Part shown: positions 59,519 through 64,000 of the stretch, in pieces
How the letters are laid out: each line of letters starts with the position of its first letter
Position numbering within the stretch: the stretch's first letter is position 1
Origin: an uncultured Selenomonadales bacterium
GTDB taxonomy: Bacteria; Bacillota; Negativicutes; DSM-1736; Dendrosporobacteraceae
Reading direction: 5' to 3'
DNA length: 64,000 nucleotides
Assembly: GCA_946407015.1 (NCBI GenBank)
Contig: CAMJML010000010.1
Location: 1-64,000, forward strand
Translations under genes and position numbers: made by a program
The notes under the pieces: generated by a model
Seen by the model: only the letters and a program-made list of their open reading frames with translations
The model's database searches: none
What the model was told of the DNA's origin: nothing

Positions 59519-59914
59519 GTGAAAGAACAATATATCCAAGCTATTCAATCCATTTTGTCGCAGCATGCTTCCTATCTCGGTGATCAGGATTGCCTTTATG
59601 CTATGGCCGATTCCATTTTATCATCAGGCTTTCAATGGGTGCGGGAATTCAGCAAAAATCCGCAGGAGGAAACGGTTGTACATATGGTCCTGGAACTCAG
59701 CCAAGCGAATACGCAGGTAGAAAAGGTCACTCATATCATGACGCTGGCCTTTGTTTTAGGAACCACCAAAATGCCAACCGATGTGGCAACCGCCTTGTTT
59801 GATGAAGTACTTTCCCGTTTATTTGACAGCCAGGTCAGTGATGAAGAGCTGACAACCATGAAAGCTATGATTGCCGGCTTATATACAACGGCAACCGAGA
59901 ATTCACCTTATTAA
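59519..59914 (+). CDS. Small soluble protein, third gene of the cyd operon, unrecognised
   Basis: 131 residues from GTG, 8 bases after GGAGG. All helical in appearance, beginning MKEQYIQAIQSILSQHASYL and ending YTTATENSPY, with no Cys cluster or membrane helix. No known family is recognised. The 21-base gap to cydB and the terminator right after it indicate a dedicated operon member, possibly an assembly or regulatory factor for the oxidase (inference). Confidence 0.7.
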   Translation: MKEQYIQAIQSILSQHASYLGDQDCLYAMADSILSSGFQWVREFSKNPQEETVVHMVLELSQANTQVEKVTHIMTLAFVLGTTKMPTDVATALFDEVLSRLFDSQVSDEELTTMKAMIAGLYTTATENSPY

Positions 59915-59925
59915 GGCAACACGAG

Positions 59926-59960
59926 AAAAGCCCTGAATCCAATTGGATTCAGGGCTTTTT
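59926..59960. terminator. Bidirectional terminator after the cyd operon
   Basis: AAAAGCCCTGAATCC pairs with GGATTCAGGGCTTTT around AATT. Confidence 0.92.
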
Positions 59961-59968
59961 ACTGCAGT

Positions 59969-61096
59969 TTAAGACCGTAAGGTCAGGGTATACTGGCTAA
60001 GGGTTGTACCGTTACTATCTATAAAAGTAATGACAATTGGATCACTAAAATCAAGGGTTGCACGGTCAAGTGCTATGAAATCCATCCCTTTAGTAGGCAA
60101 AAGATTGGTATCACCTGCGCGGGGGCTTTTGGTGCGGATTGTCACGGTATAGTCATTCCCTGTCTGTACGACTTTCTCAATCCCAATGCCGTAACCGTTT
60201 CCGGAAACTTTCCCCAACGTCGTATAAAGGACAAATTGTTTACTGAAGTCAACTTTTTGGATGGCGGACAGGACATTGGCCGGATAGAGGTCACTGGTAT
60301 CGCGAGGGTCCTGGAGCAGAATGCCGAAAGAACGGTCGCTGGGATAAGTGCTTTCCAGCCAGCTCCAGCCGTTAAATTGATTGGTTTCAAATAGCGTCCT
60401 GACTTGACCGGGAGTGGTCGCCGGTTTAGGGAGGAGATTGGTATAGGAGAACATACTGGCTGGTATATAGGTTGCCGGATATTGTGAATTCCCAATACCA
60501 CGGATGGTAGTGATTTCCCAGCCATTCCCTTTTTTGATTAAATCAACTTTAAAGGTCTGCCCGCTGGTCCGGACTTGTACGGTCGCCTTTGTACCGGCCA
60601 GTGACAGTAAACTAAATGTATCTCGATTCGGATCAAAGCCAAAGCGATAAGCATGTTCCATCACTTCTTTGACCGGACTGCTAACGGTTGGAGAAGAGTC
60701 ATTGCCTGCCGGACGTACACTGGTCACGCGCCAGTCATTACGGCCTGATTTGCTAAGTTCCATCCTGAAATTTTTCCCTTTTTCCGTACGAACCAAAACC
60801 GTGGCTTCCCGGTCGGTTTGCCGCAGCAGCGTGAAACGATCGTGCTCGGCGTCAAACCCATATTGGGAAGCTTGTTGTCTGGCCGCTCTCAGGGGCGAAG
60901 ATGTTCTGGCTGCAGAGGTTTGCTCTTCGCGGGCAGCCGGTGCGGCATTGACTTGTTGGGAATCGGCTTCAGCGTGTACTTTGGTCAGGGGAATACCCGG
61001 CAATACCGCTGAGGAGATCACGGCAGCTCCGGCTAAAGCCGCTGCAACCCGTTTAAACCGGCGCTTGGGAAACCGTTTAGAATTGGAAATTTTCAT
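59969..61096 (-). CDS. Secreted protein with duplicated 60-residue unit and PrcB-like C-terminus
   Basis: 375 residues. A basic signal sequence (RRFKRVAAALAGAAV) with cleavage near VHAEA (about 42) comes first. Two homologous units follow: ASQYGFDAEHDRFTLLRQ...WRVTSVRP (about 75-130) and AYRFGFDPNRDTFSLLSL...WEITTIRG (about 147-202). The C-terminal part (about 240-375) has VLYTTLGKVSGNGYGIGIEK and YTVTIRTKSP, the pattern of PrcB-like protease-associated domains. No protease gene is adjacent. Role unknown; cell-envelope location likely. AGGAAGGTG before ATG. Confidence 0.7.
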   Translation of the reverse strand: MKISNSKRFPKRRFKRVAAALAGAAVISSAVLPGIPLTKVHAEADSQQVNAAPAAREEQTSAARTSSPLRAARQQASQYGFDAEHDRFTLLRQTDREATVLVRTEKGKNFRMELSKSGRNDWRVTSVRPAGNDSSPTVSSPVKEVMEHAYRFGFDPNRDTFSLLSLAGTKATVQVRTSGQTFKVDLIKKGNGWEITTIRGIGNSQYPATYIPASMFSYTNLLPKPATTPGQVRTLFETNQFNGWSWLESTYPSDRSFGILLQDPRDTSDLYPANVLSAIQKVDFSKQFVLYTTLGKVSGNGYGIGIEKVVQTGNDYTVTIRTKSPRAGDTNLLPTKGMDFIALDRATLDFSDPIVITFIDSNGTTLSQYTLTLRS

Positions 61097-61303
61097 AGCT
61101 GCACCTTCCTATACCTTAGAATGATGAGAATGCCGCCCAAAACTCTGTGAAACTTGTGAGTCTGGAGCGGCACAATTGTGAGCTGTCTAACCGTTAAGTC
61201 AGTATACCCAGTGCATCGTTTGGGTTTATTTTGTCCTGATTCAGGCTGAAAATAATCCAAGCATTTTTTGGTATAGGAGCAGTATGAAATTAGTTCGCTA
61301 ACT

Positions 61304-62740
61304 TTAGTTAGGACGGGTTCTCGGACGGCTCTTGTTATAAGAAGGCCTATTATTATCGCCAGGGCCTTTACGCCGTGCCTGCTGAGGCGGGCGGCTGCGG
61401 TCGCGGCGGACGCGTAACGGGGCTTCTTCGGTCAATTTTACCGGGGTGGTATCCGGTTCTTTCGTAAGCAATTTCAGGGCAGCCGATACTAAGGCGACGG
61501 AATCAATTTCGGTCAGCATTTCTTCGGCCCGGCCTTTATATTCCTCGAAATTGCCTTCTTCAATGATCCGGAACAGCTTATCGACAGCAATTTTTTGCTG
61601 GCCTTCCAGGGCATCGGTAATGGTTGGTATCGGCATCCGGACAATCTTGCGTTTGGTCAGCCTTTCAATAGCCCGCAAGTGGTCCAGTTCGCGTGGAATG
61701 ACAAAGGAAAGAGCGGCTCCTGTTTGTCCGGCTCTCCCGGTGCGGCCGATTCTATGGACATAGCTTTCCGAGTCCTGTGGAATATCAAAGTTGTAGACAT
61801 GAGTGACACCGCTGACATCAAGTCCGCGGGCAGCCACATCGGTAGCCACCAGAATATCAATAATTCCATCCCGGAATTGTCTTAACACACTGTCCCGTTT
61901 GGCCTGGGTCAAGTCGCCGTGGATACCCTCCGCCGAATAGCCACGTTTTTTTAGTGCTTCTGAAAGTTCATCCACTCTGCGTTTGGTCCTGCCAAATACA
62001 ATCGCCAGGTCCGGTGCCTGGATATCCAGTAACCGGCAGAGGACATCGAATTTTTGCCGGTCTTGTACTTCAATATAAAATTGCTCGACAAGCGGGACGG
62101 TGACTTCTTTGGCCTTAATGCTGACAAACGTAGGATTTTTTAAAAATCTTTGCGAGAGATTTTGAATGGCCCGCGGCATTGTGGCTGAAAACAAGAGGGT
62201 TTGGCGGGTTTCCGGCAACTCGCTGAGGATTTTTTCAATATCCTCAATAAAGCCCATATTAAGCATTTCATCAGCCTCATCGAGAATGATGGTCCCGGTT
62301 TGATTGAGGCGGATATTGCCACGATCCATATGATCCATGAGTCGTCCGGGAGTAGCCACAATAATCTGCGGATTTTTTTTCAGGGATTTGATTTGCCGGC
62401 CAATTTCCTGGCCGCCGTAGATGGGCAGGGCCAAAATATTCGCGTACTGGCCCAGTTTGTTGAGTTCTTCAGCCACCTGAATGGCTAGTTCGCGGGTCGG
62501 GGTCAAAATAATTCCCTGAAACCGGCTGGCGCTTGCTTTGACTTTTTCGATCAAAGGGATACCAAAGGCGGCAGTTTTTCCTGTACCGGTCTGGGCTTGT
62601 CCGATTAAATCGTTGCCGGTCATAACGGCTGGGATAGCTTGTTCCTGAATCGGGGTAGGTTCTTCGAAACCCATATCATTAAGTGCCCTTATGATTGGAT
62701 CACTTATTCCCAATGCTTTAAATTTTTCCAAAACATTCAA
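61304..62740 (-). CDS. cshA: DEAD-box RNA helicase CshA-like (third)
   Basis: 478 residues. It begins [19 protein letters not shown] and carries [72 protein letters not shown] and [12 protein letters not shown]-terminal helical region (about 370-425) and a basic, Arg/Pro/Asn-rich tail complete it, as in CshA/DeaD. Such helicases associate with the degradosome and act in cold adaptation and ribosome biogenesis. AAAGGAG before ATG. Confidence 0.93.
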   Translation of the reverse strand: MNVLEKFKALGISDPIIRALNDMGFEEPTPIQEQAIPAVMTGNDLIGQAQTGTGKTAAFGIPLIEKVKASASRFQGIILTPTRELAIQVAEELNKLGQYANILALPIYGGQEIGRQIKSLKKNPQIIVATPGRLMDHMDRGNIRLNQTGTIILDEADEMLNMGFIEDIEKILSELPETRQTLLFSATMPRAIQNLSQRFLKNPTFVSIKAKEVTVPLVEQFYIEVQDRQKFDVLCRLLDIQAPDLAIVFGRTKRRVDELSEALKKRGYSAEGIHGDLTQAKRDSVLRQFRDGIIDILVATDVAARGLDVSGVTHVYNFDIPQDSESYVHRIGRTGRAGQTGAALSFVIPRELDHLRAIERLTKRKIVRMPIPTITDALEGQQKIAVDKLFRIIEEGNFEEYKGRAEEMLTEIDSVALVSAALKLLTKEPDTTPVKLTEEAPLRVRRDRSRPPQQARRKGPGDNNRPSYNKSRPRTRPN

Positions 62741-62855
62741 CTCCTTTAAAAGCCTATCGTCTATTATAATACCCTGACGTTCGTTTTACTATTACTATTT
62801 AAATGAAAACTGCCAAATTCCTGTCAAATTGCGCTTGTTTTATGCCAAAAATTTC

Positions 62856-62884
62856 TTTACATGATTTTTAAGCAGGTCTATAAT
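62856..62884 (+). promoter_or_regulatory. Promoter giving an apparently leaderless mRNA
   Basis: TTTACA (62856-62861) and TATAAT (62879-62884) are 17 bases apart. The expected start (62890-62892) lies 1-3 bases before the ATG at 62893. Confidence 0.65.
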
Positions 62885-62892
62885 TAGTAGTT

Positions 62893-63573
62893 ATGAGATA
62901 CTTACTGAATTTACTATACAAAAGAACCACCTTAACCGGATGGTTTATGATGATTAGTCTGGCGGCATTTTTTTATCTCTATGAAATTGGTCTTGAACGT
63001 ATTAAACCTGAGACCATCAGTGCTGCAATTAGCGGGTTAGGCTATTGGGGACCTATGTTGTACATTGTTCTGAATACGCTGCGCCCGTTATTCTTTTTTC
63101 CGGCCATTGTACTGGCTGTTGCCGGAGGGCTGGCTTATGGACCTCTCTGGGGGTCGGTCTATTTGATTGCCGGAACGATGCTGGGAGCCTGTTTGTGTTT
63201 TGGGTTGTCCCGTTGGCTGGGGCGCGACAAAATTTGTCATCATATCCCCAAGCAAATTCATTTTGAAGCCATCAATGCCCGCCTTGAACTGCAAGGCTTT
63301 AAAACCCTGCTGCTGTTACGATTGGTGCCGCTTATTCCCTGGGATGCCGTCAGTTTTATGGCCGGCTTGACTCAGGTCCGCTTCTGGCCCTATTTTTTAG
63401 CGACTCTTTTTGGCAGTATACCGGGTGCCGTTCTATTCTGTTATCTAGGCAATGCGCTCAACCGTTCCCTGTTTGCAGGGCTATGGGCTGTGGTTGCCAG
63501 CCTTGTCGTGATGAGCTGCCTGCCGCTGCTTTGGCGTTCAAGCAGTAAACGGCAAAGAAACCATTCATTATAG
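62893..63573 (+). CDS. TVP38/TMEM64 (VTT-domain) membrane protein
   Basis: 226 residues with about five membrane helices. The VTT core has PAIVLAVAGGLAYGPLWGS, GACLCFGLSRWLGRD, and LLLLRLVPLIPWDAVSFMAG followed by FLATLFGSIPG. These proteins are lipid-scramblase or transporter-like, functionally unclear in bacteria. No Shine-Dalgarno is visible; the promoter sits directly before the ATG, so translation is probably leaderless. A terminator follows. Confidence 0.85.
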   Translation: MRYLLNLLYKRTTLTGWFMMISLAAFFYLYEIGLERIKPETISAAISGLGYWGPMLYIVLNTLRPLFFFPAIVLAVAGGLAYGPLWGSVYLIAGTMLGACLCFGLSRWLGRDKICHHIPKQIHFEAINARLELQGFKTLLLLRLVPLIPWDAVSFMAGLTQVRFWPYFLATLFGSIPGAVLFCYLGNALNRSLFAGLWAVVASLVVMSCLPLLWRSSSKRQRNHSL

Positions 63574-63577
63574 CCGA

Positions 63578-63614
63578 GGTTCTTATCTATACACTCAGAT
63601 AAGAACCTTTTTTT
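63578..63614 (+). terminator. Terminator of the VTT-domain gene
   Basis: AGGTTCTTATCT pairs with AGATAAGAACCT, followed by TTTTTT. Confidence 0.9.
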
Positions 63615-63783
63615 ATCATAGCGAGGTGATGGCAGGACCAATCTGGCAAGGTTAGCTCACGGAAGCAGCGTTGGCAGATTTTTCACAGGGAATTTTTCAG
63701 AAAACGAAGAGGAAGGCATATAACTTCTAGCGAAACATAAGATGTAATAATGTAATAAAAAAGACAACGTTAGGGTGTTAACT

Positions 63784-64000
63784 ATGGATTTAGGCTTAAG
63801 ATTGGAAACGCAGCAAAAACTGGTCATGACTCAGGAACTGCGCCAGGCTATTGAAATCCTTCAGCTGTCTACGCAGGAACTGGCAGCTATGGTGGAACAG
63901 CAATTTCTGGAGAATCCTGTCTTGGAAATGGACCTTAATACCCATAATGAAGAAGCTTCTGTACCGGAAGGGCAAAAAAATGATTTTACAGCGGAAGATA
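63784..64000 (+). CDS. rpoN: RNA polymerase sigma-54 factor, N-terminal part (runs off the window)
   Basis: 72 residues are visible. MDLGLRLETQQKLVMTQEL is followed by RQAIEILQLSTQELAAMVEQ and FLENPVLEMD, the Gln/Leu-rich activator-interacting region I of sigma-54 (Q-rich helices, QAIxxLQLS, ENPxLE). An acidic region begins after it. Weak ribosome site AGGGTG, 6-7 bases before ATG. Sigma-54 controls enhancer-dependent promoters; no activator lies within the window. Confidence 0.93.
   Translation, partial: MDLGLRLETQQKLVMTQELRQAIEILQLSTQELAAMVEQQFLENPVLEMDLNTHNEEASVPEGQKNDFTAED

Noticed and set aside
13594-62740. Duplication of one DEAD-box helicase gene
   Set aside because: The three helicases (13.6, 46.9 and 61.3 kb) differ in motifs Ia/Ib, length and tails, so they are distinct subfamilies, not recent copies.
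63660-63783. Sigma-54 promoter (TTGGCA) upstream of rpoN
   Set aside because: TTGGCAG occurs near 63670, but the -12 GC at the required spacing is missing.

Overview
The window looks like a chromosomal segment of a diderm, probably spore-forming Firmicute of the Negativicutes, most likely Sporomusaceae. The placement is an inference from gene content. The evidence is an outer-membrane porin with a cleavable signal and a terminal Phe, Fur-box-like sites, Firmicute-style strong Shine-Dalgarno sequences with many GTG/TTG starts, a spore-type GH18 hydrolase, cytochrome bd, and an MglBAC sugar ABC system. I see no rRNA, tRNA, CRISPR array, insertion sequence or prophage. Most genes are ordinary core or metabolic genes closed by clear intrinsic terminators.

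Layout. 1-0.8 kb: the 5' end of a gene with flagellar-switch-like docking motifs, then a lipoprotein. 1-5.3 kb: a four-carbon acid sugar operon (RpiR regulator, DUF1537 kinase, PdxA2 dehydrogenase, KdgT-type permease). 5.4-7.7 kb: an LhgO-type oxidase, a decayed etfA fragment, and an EamA exporter. 7.9-12.2 kb: a Cache-HAMP-PAS-GGDEF-HD-GYP protein coupled to a solute-binding lipoprotein, then a membrane-less MCP/Cache protein behind a promoter-proximal terminator-like palindrome. 12.4-15.4 kb: a porin under a Fur-box promoter, a DEAD-box helicase and a zinc-ribbon protein. 15.7-27.8 kb: carbohydrate block with phosphoglucomutase, a eukaryotic-type hexokinase, galT-galK-mutarotase-like gene, a ROK regulator and mglBAC. 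Together these import galactose or glucose and route it to glucose 6-phosphate; no galE is present in the window.

28-33.4 kb: a nuclease-fold protein, GntP-type permease, a MocR regulator divergent from an EamA exporter, and DoxX. 33.5-36.9 kb: the most distinctive locus. A near-perfect Fur palindrome and a long leader hairpin precede a membrane CheA-like kinase that ends in a CheX-type phosphatase domain, overlapping a response regulator with a STAS-like output domain. 37-43 kb: an orphan protein, Nramp transporter, AI-2E family permease, RecQ and a YkvA-like protein. 43-48.6 kb: GH18 hydrolase, topoisomerase III, a second DEAD-box helicase, and a 66-aa protein with a structured leader.

48.7-56.5 kb: APC permease, MFS permease, Uup-like ABC-F protein, a DapB-family reductase behind a promoter-overlapping inverted repeat, a BusR-like GntR-RCK_C regulator (candidate c-di-AMP sensor), glyoxalase-like and DUF1904 proteins, a 31-aa membrane peptide and a candidate structured RNA. 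56.5-60 kb: a palindrome-rich non-coding stretch, then cydA-cydB plus a third small gene; the CydA has Lys where the haem b558 Met ligand is expected. 60-64 kb: a secreted repeat protein with a PrcB-like domain, a CshA-like helicase, a TVP38/VTT membrane protein with an apparently leaderless promoter, and the 5' end of rpoN.
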